A stretch of DNA of 37,799 bases from Deltaproteobacteria bacterium (GTDB taxonomy: Bacteria > Desulfobacterota > Dissulfuribacteria > Dissulfuribacterales > UBA3076): positions 1 through 37,799 of the forward strand of contig JAJSZR010000008.1 of assembly GCA_030262715.1 (NCBI GenBank), in the 5' to 3' direction. This document shows positions 26,935-36,273 of this stretch, one piece after another. Both the position numbers and the translations under genes were made by a program. Numbering within the stretch: position 1 is the first letter of the stretch; each line of letters opens with the position of its first letter. The notes beneath the pieces were generated by a model. That model worked only from the letters and a program-made list of their open reading frames with translations. It was not told where the DNA came from and made no database searches.

Positions 26935-28149
26935 ATGCCAGTCTTTATATGGAAAGGCACCGCGAGTAATGGTGAAATACAAAAGGGCGAGGTCAAGGCC
27001 CAGGACGAACAGGCGGTACGCCGTTTACTTCGACAACAACGAATATCTCCTTCTAAGATCAAGGCCAAGCCCAAAGACCTTTTTGAAAACATAGGATTTC
27101 TTCAAAAAAAGGTGTCGCCGAAGGAAATCGTTGTCTTTGTCAGGCAGCTATCCACGATGATAGATGCCGGCCTTCCCCTTGTTCAAGGGTTGGAAGTCCT
27201 TGCCAGTCAGCAAGAAAACAAGACCTTTAAGAAGATACTTCAGGATACGAAGTCTGATATTGAAAGCGGCTCCACTTTTGCCGATGCCCTAAAGAAACAC
27301 CCGAAGCAGTTTGATCGGCTCTTCTGCAATATGGTTGCAGCAGGAGAGACGGGAGGGATATTGGATGATGTCTTAAAGCGTCTTGCCGACTATATGGAAA
27401 AGGCACTGCGCCTTAAAAGAAAGATTAAGGGGGCACTAACTTATCCCATCATAGTACTTTCCATATCCGTCCTGGTAATTGGAGTAATCCTTATATTTGT
27501 AATACCTGTGTTTGAGCAGATGTTTGCCGGCCTCGGCAGTGCCCTGCCGGTTCCTACCCAGATGGTAGTCAACCTGAGTAACTTTGTAAAATCCTATTTC
27601 CCGTTCATAATTGGCGCCATGGTAGTTATGGTATTTCTGTTCAAGAAATATTACAACACAGAAAAAGGCAGGCGTGTTGTAGACAGGCTGATACTCAAAT
27701 CCCCTGTATTCGGGTCGCTATTGAAAAAAGTGGCAGTGGCAAAACTTGCCAGAACCTTAGGTACCTTGATAAACAGCGGTGTGCCTATACTTGAAACATT
27801 GAATGTCGCTGCCGGAACTGCCGGCAATAAGATAGTAGAAGAAGCCATATACAACGTGCGCTCCAGTATCAGTGAAGGGCGATCAATAGCACAGCCGCTT
27901 AGTGAAAGCGGGGTCTTCCCCGCTATGGTAGTGCAGATGATATCGGTGGGTGAAACTACAGGGGCATTGGACCAGATGCTGAATAAGATAGCGGATTTCT
28001 ATGACGAGGAAGTGGAAACAGCAGTCGATGCCTTGACCAGCATGATCGAGCCCTTCATGATAGTATTCCTCGGTGGTACCGTAGGTTCCATAATCATTGC
28101 CATGTATCTTCCCATCTTCTCAATGGCAGGGGTAGTATCAGGAGGTTAG
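26935..28149 (+). CDS. Type II secretion/type IV pilus inner-membrane protein (PilC/GspF)
   Basis: MPVFIWKGTASNGEIQKGEVKAQ; FVRQLSTMIDAGLPLVQGLEVL; ALTYPIIVLSISVLV; AKLARTLGTLINSGVPILE. Confidence 0.94.
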   Translation: MPVFIWKGTASNGEIQKGEVKAQDEQAVRRLLRQQRISPSKIKAKPKDLFENIGFLQKKVSPKEIVVFVRQLSTMIDAGLPLVQGLEVLASQQENKTFKKILQDTKSDIESGSTFADALKKHPKQFDRLFCNMVAAGETGGILDDVLKRLADYMEKALRLKRKIKGALTYPIIVLSISVLVIGVILIFVIPVFEQMFAGLGSALPVPTQMVVNLSNFVKSYFPFIIGAMVVMVFLFKKYYNTEKGRRVVDRLILKSPVFGSLLKKVAVAKLARTLGTLINSGVPILETLNVAAGTAGNKIVEEAIYNVRSSISEGRSIAQPLSESGVFPAMVVQMISVGETTGALDQMLNKIADFYDEEVETAVDALTSMIEPFMIVFLGGTVGSIIIAMYLPIFSMAGVVSGG

Positions 28150-28198
28150 AGGCTCATTAGCGTCAAATGTCTCTTACTAGAAATGGGGTTATGTCCCC

Positions 28199-29803
28199 CT
28201 ATTGTTCTTCAGCATTGACGAGCTCCTTCTCCGGCATGGCTGCAACGATATCATAGTGCTTCAGGTTGGTCCCCATAGCGCGGTAGAGATTTGCCAGACC
28301 CTGGTTAAAATCCACAATGGCACTGGTCTTTCGAATTCGTGCTTGAATAACGCTGTTTTGAAAAATCAGGATGCGAAAGGTATCGGAAAGCCCTTCCTTA
28401 AGGCGCTCCATTTCCTGCATTAGAGTAGTCTGTGCCAATCCTTCAAAGCGCTCAGCCACACCGACCCTCTCAAGGCTTCGCTTCACGGTTACTAAAGAAT
28501 TCTTGCACTCCTTCTCAGCGGTCTCTTCCAGGCGTTTAAGCCTGTATACCGCCTGGCGTTTTTCCAGTCCGGCACGCCGATAGCGGGCCTGTGTACCGCG
28601 ATTGCCCAAGGGATAGGAAAAGCGAAGGCCGGCATACCACTCGTATCCATCTGCGTCGGACATGCGGGAAAGGGAATCCCCATAGCTCCCTACCTGCGGA
28701 CTTGATACTGTGAGGTCAGCAAAGGATGTGGGGCGATCCCCACCAGACAGGCCGTTGGTCCCTAAAGTTGCCTCCAGGTCCAGTCGAGGGAGCCTCTGAT
28801 TGTCGTAGTATGCCAGTTTTATGTCTTGATGGGCGATTTCCAGGTGCTGCCGTTGGATATCAGGACGCTTTTCCAGAGCAGTAGCCAGGGTCTGTTCGAA
28901 ATCGGGAAAGGTCTGCTCCGTCCCAGGCATGTCCTCCGTTACGAAAGGTTCTTTATAGAATGGATCCTCTGGACGTATTCCCAGGAGGTCTCTCAATCGG
29001 TTGGCCACAATCTCCACTTGTTGCCGGGCGAAGATCACCTCTTCGTCCCTTGATGCCATAGCGGTCTCCGCCTGCTGTACCTCAGTGATGGGAACGACGC
29101 CTGCTTCAAATTTTTCCTTGTTACCTTCCAGAAGATCCCTGGCCAATTCACGGGATTCGATGCGATACCTGAGTATCTCCTGTGCCTCTGCGAGATCGTA
29201 ATAGACGAGCTCGATTTCCTCACCTATGCGCTGGGCCCGATCCATATATCCCCTTGCGGTTTGACGCACCAGATTTTGGCTCATGCGTAGATTCGCCGTG
29301 TTGACCCCGGTACCGAAGTCCCTGAGAAGCGGTTGGGTGAGGTCTAAGAGCAGGATGTTACGATATTGTGGACGGAGCGCATCCACGGAGGAGTTATTCA
29401 TGGAACGGTTGGTTTTAAAGGATAGACCTGACTCAAGGCCAAATTGGAACCTTTTCTTTATGCCTACATCCCCACCCGTCTCACGGTACAAGTCGAAGTC
29501 TTCGCTGGAAAAGGCTATGGCAGTGGGAGTCCTCATTTCCTGCGACGATATCCCCATCTCAATCACCGGATCAAACTCCGCTTTATCAACAGTAACGTTT
29601 TCCTGGCTGATGGGTATATTGAGCTCCTCTACCTGCAGATCCAAATTGTACTGAATGCCTCTTGCCAGGGCACTCTGCAATGTCAGGACCTTTGCCCCTG
29701 GCAAAATATCCTCCTCGCTCTCTTGAGCTGAGGCAAGGGTACTCAAGAAAATGATTACCAGAAAATTGGTAACACTTAATAGCAATGTGCGTTGCAACAT
29801 CAC
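28199..29803 (-). CDS. TolC-family outer-membrane efflux protein
   Basis: Signal peptide; LTLQSALARGIQYNLDLQVEELN; YYDLAEAQEILRYRIESRELARDLLEGNKEKFEAGVVPITEVQQAE. Confidence 0.9.
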   Translation of the reverse strand: MMLQRTLLLSVTNFLVIIFLSTLASAQESEEDILPGAKVLTLQSALARGIQYNLDLQVEELNIPISQENVTVDKAEFDPVIEMGISSQEMRTPTAIAFSSEDFDLYRETGGDVGIKKRFQFGLESGLSFKTNRSMNNSSVDALRPQYRNILLLDLTQPLLRDFGTGVNTANLRMSQNLVRQTARGYMDRAQRIGEEIELVYYDLAEAQEILRYRIESRELARDLLEGNKEKFEAGVVPITEVQQAETAMASRDEEVIFARQQVEIVANRLRDLLGIRPEDPFYKEPFVTEDMPGTEQTFPDFEQTLATALEKRPDIQRQHLEIAHQDIKLAYYDNQRLPRLDLEATLGTNGLSGGDRPTSFADLTVSSPQVGSYGDSLSRMSDADGYEWYAGLRFSYPLGNRGTQARYRRAGLEKRQAVYRLKRLEETAEKECKNSLVTVKRSLERVGVAERFEGLAQTTLMQEMERLKEGLSDTFRILIFQNSVIQARIRKTSAIVDFNQGLANLYRAMGTNLKHYDIVAAMPEKELVNAEEQ

Positions 29804-29825
29804 GAAATCTCCTTCACTATGGGCA

Positions 29826-30434
29826 TCAGCCCTTTTTGGAAAGACTGTTATGACAAAAGTCCAGCACCTCCTGACAGAGGTCCGGGATCTTTAGAGGCCA
29901 CAGCAACTTCTGGCGCCCAAGGCCATTTAACATCCCCATCAAGATAAAGGCCATTTTCTCTGCTGAAACACTCCTTATGGATCCGTCCTTCTGGCCAACT
30001 TCGATGTAATCCCTGAAGAAGGTAACCAAGTGAAAAAAACGGGTGGTAACCACTTCCCGAAAAGGCGAATCTGCCTCCATCAACTGGAAGGGAAAATCAC
30101 GCAGAATGACCATAACTTCTCCGGATCTTTCTTCGATAAAACGAAAATGGAAACGAATTCCGCCCCTTATGGCTTCAAGTCCATTTCCCGCCTCTTGGGC
30201 CTGCACTTCAATTCCCTGAATATAGGCATCCAACATGTCCTTAACAATATATAACAGAATGCCTTCCTTAGTCTTGAAGTGATGAAAGATTGTGCCCTCA
30301 GCTACACAAGCGGCTTGCGCGATCTCAGACGTCGGTGTGGCACTATAACCCCGCCGGGCAAACAATTCGGTTGCAGCCCTTATTACGGCTTCCTTGCGAG
30401 TCATACGAGTCTTTTCTTCTGATTTTTGTTTCAT
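29826..30434 (-). CDS. TetR/AcrR-family transcriptional regulator
   Basis: RKEAVIRAATELFARRGYSATPTSEIAQAACVAEGTIFHHFKTKEGIL HTH. Confidence 0.95.
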   Translation of the reverse strand: MKQKSEEKTRMTRKEAVIRAATELFARRGYSATPTSEIAQAACVAEGTIFHHFKTKEGILLYIVKDMLDAYIQGIEVQAQEAGNGLEAIRGGIRFHFRFIEERSGEVMVILRDFPFQLMEADSPFREVVTTRFFHLVTFFRDYIEVGQKDGSIRSVSAEKMAFILMGMLNGLGRQKLLWPLKIPDLCQEVLDFCHNSLSKKG

Positions 30435-30458
30435 TTCTCAGGCATTGCTTTTATAAAA

Positions 30459-30480
30459 GAGTGATTACTCAATCAGTAAT
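30459..30480. promoter_or_regulatory. Candidate TetR operator upstream of tetR-tolC
   Basis: gagtgattactcaatcagtaat holds overlapping dyads (gagt-gatt-actc; tgatt-actc-aatca; attac-tcaatca-gtaat), about 25 nt upstream of the start codon. Confidence 0.45.
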
Positions 30481-30661
30481 ATACTGCGATAAACTCAGCC
30501 TGCAAGTGCTGTGAAATAATTTATGTAACCGTCACGGATTCAGGGTTGCTTTTCCGCGGCAGGGCCTTAGCCCACCTCCTTTCTGAATTGCTTTCCAGCA
30601 AGGCATAAAGTCTCCCCAAAGGCCAAGACGTCTATTTTTCCTCTTTTTTCACGATACGCCA

Positions 30662-30691
30662 TTGACAGGGAGATCAAAACGGTGCTACAAA
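30662..30691 (+). promoter_or_regulatory. Candidate sigma70-type promoter for the 69-aa ORF
   Basis: ttgaca, 18-nt spacer, tacaaa. Confidence 0.35.
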
Positions 30692-30780
30692 ATATGATAT
30701 CGGTAGTTGGAAATGCCGCTTCGGTCCAGATCGTAAAAAGGCGATTTCTTATTAACTTTACAAGACATAAGGAGGCAAAG

Positions 30781-30990
30781 ATGACCGATCAACGCTTAAT
30801 GACCATGATTATCGTTTCAAACATTTTATCCGCTTATTATGGGAATAAAGCCAGCTTTTGCGCCGCGAATAATAAGGAACCAAATGAGGCGGAAAAGGAA
30901 GATTTATTGAAAAGAGTAATCACAATGTTCGAAAACTTGAGCACGAGTTATCTTAAGGATATTGAAGATATTGCTGAAGGTGCAAGATAA
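30781..30990 (+). CDS. Small hypothetical protein (69 aa)
   Basis: MTDQRLMTMIIVSNILSAYYGNKASFC...; strong Shine-Dalgarno aaggaggcaaag before ATG at 30781. Confidence 0.6.
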   Translation: MTDQRLMTMIIVSNILSAYYGNKASFCAANNKEPNEAEKEDLLKRVITMFENLSTSYLKDIEDIAEGAR

Positions 30991-31090
30991 TTAAAAAATG
31001 TTTCTTATTCACGTCTGGCGTCCGGCATCTGCAAGCTATAGATACCAGACCGAATAAGTGGGTTGATTAAGAATTGTTTATTTACAAAAT

Positions 31091-31122
31091 AAGCCCCTGC
31101 CGGAATCTACCGGCAGGGGCTT
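31091..31122. terminator. Strong hairpin between convergent genes, probable bidirectional terminator
   Basis: aagcccctgccgg-aatcta-ccggcaggggctt, perfect 13-bp arms. Confidence 0.75.
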
Positions 31123-31148
31123 ATAATATTATAGATATATCTTTTAAT

Positions 31149-31337
31149 TTACCACCAGCTAATTACCTTATCTGCTTCCCAAATCATGTCAACGACCTTA
31201 TCATAATCAGGATTTTCTTCATAAAGCTTAACTTCCATAACTTCATTATCTTTGCTCATCATCTCACTTAACTTTTTTGTCACTTCTTCTCCAGCGCCTT
31301 CTGTAGGCTTAAAACGATATAAATATAAGAGCTTCAT
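31149..31337 (-). CDS. Small hypothetical protein (62 aa), last gene of the sulfur-carrier operon
   Basis: MKLLYLYRFKPTEGAGEEVTKKLSEMMSKDNEVMEVKLYEENPDYDKVVDMIWEADKVISWW; start trimmed from the 31433 ORF. Confidence 0.7.
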   Translation of the reverse strand: MKLLYLYRFKPTEGAGEEVTKKLSEMMSKDNEVMEVKLYEENPDYDKVVDMIWEADKVISWW

Positions 31338-31353
31338 CAAATCTACTCCTTTT

Positions 31354-31746
31354 TTACTCAGTTTTAGCACTTTCAACGGTCTTGCTGTCAGCACACATAC
31401 TTGGCAGTTCACGCAATTGATAGGGCAGTCCATAAGCTATGACGTAATCGGCCTCAAGGGCCATTTTGCTCAATTCTTCCAGAGTAATAGAGGTAAGACC
31501 AACTTCATCTACATTGTATTTCTTGGCCTCCTCATCCACAGTATCAACTACACAAAAAGCATCGCCTTCCAGATCACGCGACCACTCGAGATTCTCTGCC
31601 ATATATTCTGTGATTGGAGGCATTTTCTGATGTAAAATAGCTGCAAAACCATAATGATTTTCCACTGCTACCCCCAAGGTAGAACGCATAGCATCAGGGA
31701 TATACATCTTGTTGGGAATCAGGAACAAAAATTTATAAACAGACAT
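31354..31746 (-). CDS. Hypothetical protein, possibly DsrE-like
   Basis: MSVYKFLFLIPNKMYIPDAMRSTLGVAVENHYGFAAILHQ; preceded by an aggaggtaat ribosome-binding site; ATG at 31746. Confidence 0.7.
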   Translation of the reverse strand: MSVYKFLFLIPNKMYIPDAMRSTLGVAVENHYGFAAILHQKMPPITEYMAENLEWSRDLEGDAFCVVDTVDEEAKKYNVDEVGLTSITLEELSKMALEADYVIAYGLPYQLRELPSMCADSKTVESAKTE

Positions 31747-31757
31747 ATTATTACCTC

Positions 31758-32096
31758 CTATAAGCTGATATACTTGCCACATACATCAACGATTTCTCCA
31801 TGGTAGGCCTGTGTGCGCATTTGTTTCTCTGTCAATCCAGTTGGAACACCGTCGAATCCTTCACATGTATAGCTGTCAAGACAAATAGCAAAGTCTTCTT
31901 CTGGGATCGTCTTTGAAAATTCTGGAAAATCGGGCTGTTGAACAAGATGAACGGACTTAAAAGTAAAAAAGACCCTTACCTTTTTGCCTGCTTTTTGGAC
32001 AGCCTTCACAATTCCTTTTAAATGACGCCAGGTCTCTTGATGAGGATTTGTCACAAATATTCCCAACTTATTTATGTCTTTTTCTTCTTCAGGCAT
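31758..32096 (-). CDS. DsrE/DsrF-like family protein
   Basis: KLGIFVTNPHQETWRHLKGIVKAVQKAGKKVRVFFTFKSVHLV...DFAICLDSYTCEG. Confidence 0.65.
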   Translation of the reverse strand: MPEEEKDINKLGIFVTNPHQETWRHLKGIVKAVQKAGKKVRVFFTFKSVHLVQQPDFPEFSKTIPEEDFAICLDSYTCEGFDGVPTGLTEKQMRTQAYHGEIVDVCGKYISL

Positions 32097-32101
32097 CTCT
32101 A

Positions 32102-32353
32102 CTAACCTCCTTTTTTCACATAGAAGAGGAATGAACCATCTCCTGAATCGTCACAACCCAAATATTCATGCTTGTCTTTTTTACACATTACAGGCAAATC
32201 GTTTTTTGTCCCTGGATCAGAACCAATACCCAATAATATTTGACCTGATTCCATACTTTTCAGCTTCTTTTTCATCTTCAGTTGAGGCATAGGACAACTT
32301 AAACCCTTTAAATCTATTGTTTCATCAGGCTTTACACTATCACCTATTGCCAT
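32102..32353 (-). CDS. TusA-like sulfur carrier protein
   Basis: DETIDLKGLSCPMPQLKMKKKLKSMESGQILLGIGSDPGTKNDLPVMCKKDKHEYLG; aggaggt ribosome-binding site. Confidence 0.92.
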   Translation of the reverse strand: MAIGDSVKPDETIDLKGLSCPMPQLKMKKKLKSMESGQILLGIGSDPGTKNDLPVMCKKDKHEYLGCDDSGDGSFLFYVKKGG

Positions 32354-32384
32354 TTTAATACCTCCTTTTTTTAGTAGTTTCTAG

Positions 32385-32556
32385 TTAGATATTTACCTCT
32401 CTCTCACCAAGGTACTCATGACCGACACGGTCACACCATTCACAAGTGCCGAGCCTACGTAATTTTGGCCTCTATGATATCATGCATCATTAAGTGACCA
32501 TGTTCGCCTAAAAAACTATTAGTAACTTTGCCAACTTTACTGCAAGATGAACTCAT
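32385..32556 (-). CDS. Frameshift-interrupted or recoded small CxxC protein at the head of the tusA operon
   Basis: Frame 1 MSSSCSKVGKVTNSFLGEHGHLMMHDIIEAKIT then UAG; skipping one T gives RLGTCEWCDRVGHEYLGEREVNI* which ends 31 nt before tusA. Absent from the ORF track. Confidence 0.55.
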
Positions 32557-32662
32557 CGCCTCTCTTTTAATACAAATAATCTCAAAAAAGCTTGCATCAC
32601 AGAAAAAAGGCGATAAAAAAGATTAAACTGTGTCCTAAAGTAAAAAACTAATAACCATTTGG

Positions 32663-32691
32663 TCTGTACCAAAATTCATTTACTGTGTCAA
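32663..32691 (-). promoter_or_regulatory. Candidate sigma70-type promoter for the tusA operon
   Basis: Minus strand TTGACA, 17-nt spacer cagtaaatgaattttgg, TACAGA. Confidence 0.5.
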
Positions 32692-32782
32692 GCTTTCATT
32701 GAATGGCTATTCACACTTAAGGTCCAAGCTATCTTGTTGATTTAAATATTGAAATAAAAGCATCCTCCAAGGAGAACCTGAC

Positions 32783-35440
32783 ATGCTCTTAACTAGTAAA
32801 ACTATTACTCTGTGCCTGCTGTTCACCTTTTCAATTCTCCTCATCATGCCCTTTGGCTCTCTGGCAAGGGAACTTATTCCCGGGCTAAACAAGTCCAGGC
32901 TCTCTAACGGACTTACTGCTATTGTGAAAGAAAGCCACCGTGCACCTGTGGTAGCCGTACAGGTGTGGGTCCAGGCAGGCAGTGTATACGAAACCGAAAA
33001 GGAGAGAGGCATTACACACTTGATTGAACACATGATCTTCAAGGGCACGGAAAAAAGAGGGCCTGGAGAAGTGGCAAAGGAAATAGAATCTGTCGGAGGG
33101 TCCATTAATGCTTACACATCTCTTGATTATACAGTCTACCACTGCGTGGTCCCAAAACAGTTCCTGAACAATGCCCTGGACGTACTTTCTGACGCGGTAT
33201 TTCACTCATCATTTGATCCAGGGGAGTTAGAGCGAGAAAAAAAGGTCGTGCTTGAAGAAATAAGGATGAGAGACGACAGGCCAAAGACAAGACTTTCCAG
33301 ATTATTAATGGAGACAGCATATAAGGCACACCCATACGGATTCCCCGTAATCGGCTATCCTGAGACGGTCAAGTCTTTTGGACGCAAAGATATCCTGGCT
33401 TATATGGAAAGGAGGTATAGACCTTCACAAATAGCCGTTGTTGTTGTTGGAGATGTCGAGGCATCTCAGGCCTTCTCCGGTATCCAGGACACCTTCGGAT
33501 CAGTAACCAAAAAAGGGCCTCAAGAATTCACGTATCCATCAGAGCCACGGCAGGACGCCCCAAGGATCGCCATGGAGGCAATGGAAATCCAGGAAGGCTA
33601 CCTGACTATAGCGTTTTCAGGGCTGCCCAACTTCAACGCCCCGGATGTACCTGCCCTGGATGTTCTAGCTGCCTTGCTTGGAAAAGGGGAGAGCTCGCGT
33701 CTCACCTCATCTCTACGAAATTATTTGCAGATGGTCCATAATATTGATGCGGCTGCATTTACAACGGCAGGACCGGGAATTTTCGAGATCACTGCCTCTC
33801 TGGATCCGGAAAAGACCCAGGAGGCATTGCCGCAGATCTTCCATGAGATCTTCCGCCTGGAGAATGAAGAAATCATTGAGGAAGAACTGGAACGTGCAAA
33901 AGTCCAGGTAGAGACTGACTTTGTTTACAGCCAGGAGACCATGGAAGGAGAAGCAAGAAAACTTGGTGTCTTTGAGACCCTTTCAAAGGACCCTCATGCA
34001 GAAAAGCTCTATCTTGAGAAAGTCAGGGAGGTGACGGCCCAGGATGTCCAGCAGGTTGCCGGGCAGATTTTCAGACAGGAAAACATCAATGTGGCCATGG
34101 TAATGCCTGAGGACCGCCTGCCTGAGCTCACGAGCCAGGAACTGGCTGTGATGGTCAAGGAGGCAGAACTCCTGGCCAAGGGAATAGAGTATGATGGCGA
34201 CACTCTTATCCACCATGTCAAGAGATTTAGCCTTTCCAACGGCCTCACAGTCCTTGTCCAAGAGGCCCCGGGAGTACCTACTGTCAGTGTAGCACTGGTG
34301 TTCCCAGGAGGAGTAAGATACGAAAGTGAGAAGACCAACGGTCTCTTCAACTTCCTCGCAAAGGCCTGGACAAAAGGAACCAAGGCCAACAGCGCCCAGG
34401 GTATTGCCGAACTGATAGAAGGCTTGGGTGGTAATATTGGCGGCTTTTCCGGTCAGAATACCCTCGGACTTCAAGGCCGTTTTTTGAGTCAAAACCTGGA
34501 TAAGGGCCTTGCCCTCTTCACTGAGATCCTGCTCACTCCCACTTTCCCACCTGAAGAAATAAAAAAGCTCCGTCCATTGATACTGGCAGAGCTTAAACGT
34601 CAGGATGATTATCTGCCTGGAGTTGCAGTAAGAGAATTTCGTCGTCTGCTTTTCTCGCCCCATCCATATGGCATGAACCCGTTGGGCAAGGCCTCTGTCA
34701 TCAAAGCTATCAGTTCAAAAAATCTGCTTGAGACCTATCGGTATTTTGTAACACCTGACAGGGGAGTGCTCTCTATAGTTGGAGATATTCGTGCTGAAGA
34801 AATCATTGCGAGCATTGAGACCATGCTTGGTGCCTGGTCGGTGGAATCGGAGATATCACTTTCCACACCTCCTGAACCGAATTCCCTGATCGCACCCAGA
34901 ATTCTGACCCTGAAAAGGGAAAAACAGCAAGTGCACATTGTTCTCGGTTTCCCAGGAACTACTTTCAACGGCCCTGAACGCTATGCCCTTGAAACCTTGA
35001 ATGCGGTACTTTCAGGTCAAGGCGGCCGCCTGTTCATTAATCTCAGGGACAAGGAAAGCCTGGCGTATTCCGTGACCTCATTCCTGGGGCTTGGTCTGGA
35101 CTATGGATCCTTTGCCTCTTACATTGCCTGTGCGCCTGAGAAAAAGGACAGGGCTCTAAAGGGCCTGTGGCGGGAAATTTACAGTGTAACACGGGACCGT
35201 GTGACTGATGATGAGCTGGAAAGGGCAAAGAAGTGGCTTATCGGAACCCATGAGATAGGCCTTCAAACCAACAGGGCCCAGGCCATGGACATGGCTCTAA
35301 ATGAGCTCTATGGTCTTGGATATAACTTCGCGTCGGAATATGTTCGGAAAATAGATGGGGTAACTACGGATCAAGTACTTAATGTGGCCAAAAAACTTAT
35401 GAATTCGGAAGAATATGTGCTCGTAAGAGTAGGCCCGTAA
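32783..35440 (+). CDS. M16-family zinc peptidase with two tandem M16 modules
   Basis: Signal peptide; HLIEHMIFKGTEKRGPGEVAKEIESVGGSINAYTSLDYTVYH (HxxEH). The second half is M16-like without HxxEH. Confidence 0.93.
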   Translation: MLLTSKTITLCLLFTFSILLIMPFGSLARELIPGLNKSRLSNGLTAIVKESHRAPVVAVQVWVQAGSVYETEKERGITHLIEHMIFKGTEKRGPGEVAKEIESVGGSINAYTSLDYTVYHCVVPKQFLNNALDVLSDAVFHSSFDPGELEREKKVVLEEIRMRDDRPKTRLSRLLMETAYKAHPYGFPVIGYPETVKSFGRKDILAYMERRYRPSQIAVVVVGDVEASQAFSGIQDTFGSVTKKGPQEFTYPSEPRQDAPRIAMEAMEIQEGYLTIAFSGLPNFNAPDVPALDVLAALLGKGESSRLTSSLRNYLQMVHNIDAAAFTTAGPGIFEITASLDPEKTQEALPQIFHEIFRLENEEIIEEELERAKVQVETDFVYSQETMEGEARKLGVFETLSKDPHAEKLYLEKVREVTAQDVQQVAGQIFRQENINVAMVMPEDRLPELTSQELAVMVKEAELLAKGIEYDGDTLIHHVKRFSLSNGLTVLVQEAPGVPTVSVALVFPGGVRYESEKTNGLFNFLAKAWTKGTKANSAQGIAELIEGLGGNIGGFSGQNTLGLQGRFLSQNLDKGLALFTEILLTPTFPPEEIKKLRPLILAELKRQDDYLPGVAVREFRRLLFSPHPYGMNPLGKASVIKAISSKNLLETYRYFVTPDRGVLSIVGDIRAEEIIASIETMLGAWSVESEISLSTPPEPNSLIAPRILTLKREKQQVHIVLGFPGTTFNGPERYALETLNAVLSGQGGRLFINLRDKESLAYSVTSFLGLGLDYGSFASYIACAPEKKDRALKGLWREIYSVTRDRVTDDELERAKKWLIGTHEIGLQTNRAQAMDMALNELYGLGYNFASEYVRKIDGVTTDQVLNVAKKLMNSEEYVLVRVGP

Positions 35441-35449
35441 AGAGACTTT

Positions 35450-36268
35450 ATGCTCAAACACATCAGCCTTATTGTCAGGCATAAGACCAAACTCCCAAAG
35501 AGGATCAGAGAGGTCATGGAAGAGCTTTTCCGAAGGCGCGGGATCTCTGTCACTGAAGGGCAGGTAGATCCTCAGGCCGAGGCCATAGTGGTGCTGGGTG
35601 GAGATGGCACATTGCTACATGTGGCTGGAAAGGCGTATCAGCTAGGAATTCCTCTGTTGGGCATTAACCTGGGGGGCCTGGGATTCCTTACTGAGATCCA
35701 CATGAACGAGATGGAACAGGCCTTGGATTCCCTGATATCAGGAACTCTCGAGCTGGACAGGCGAGCAATACTCTCGGTTACGGTAAAAGTGTCTGATAGT
35801 AAAAGCCTAACTTACTATGCACTCAATGAAGCAGTGATCAGCAAAGGTCCTCTGGGCAAAATTATTACACTTCCTACCTGGGCTGGCGGCTCATTCCTCA
35901 CTACATACCGTGGTGATGGCCTGATCATCTCCACTGCAACCGGATCCACTGCGTATAACCTCTCTGCCGGCGGCCCTATTTTGCACCCTGGCATCGAGGC
36001 CTTTATACTGACCCCAATATGTCCCTTCGCCCTGAATGCACGTCCCCTTATACTACCAGGTCAGATGAAGGTGGCGATACAACTCAGAAATGCCACGGAA
36101 AAGATCAGCTTAATAGTAGATGGCCAGGTAGGCCACGAACTCAATGAAGGAGATCGAGTTGAGGTGCAAAAGGCCAAGGGGCACCTGAAACTCATAAAGT
36201 CCCCGCTTAGGGACTACTTCACAATTTTAAGGGAAAAGCTTGGATGGGCAAAGGGTGTGGGGATGTAA
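35450..36268 (+). CDS. nadK: NAD kinase
   Basis: AIVVLGGDGTLLHVAG; GINLGGLGFLTEI; GDGLIISTATGSTAYNLSAGGPILHP. Confidence 0.95.
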   Translation: MLKHISLIVRHKTKLPKRIREVMEELFRRRGISVTEGQVDPQAEAIVVLGGDGTLLHVAGKAYQLGIPLLGINLGGLGFLTEIHMNEMEQALDSLISGTLELDRRAILSVTVKVSDSKSLTYYALNEAVISKGPLGKIITLPTWAGGSFLTTYRGDGLIISTATGSTAYNLSAGGPILHPGIEAFILTPICPFALNARPLILPGQMKVAIQLRNATEKISLIVDGQVGHELNEGDRVEVQKAKGHLKLIKSPLRDYFTILREKLGWAKGVGM

Positions 36269-36273
36269 AGAAT

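Noticed and set aside
31338-31433. Cys-rich N-terminal extension MDCPINCVNCQVCVLTARP of the 62-aa protein
   Set aside because: It overlaps the end of the upstream gene in another frame; MKLLYLYRF at 31337 has its own ribosome-binding site.
33983-34663. 226-aa minus-strand ORF
   Set aside because: Fully antisense to the well-supported M16 peptidase gene; no recognisable motifs.
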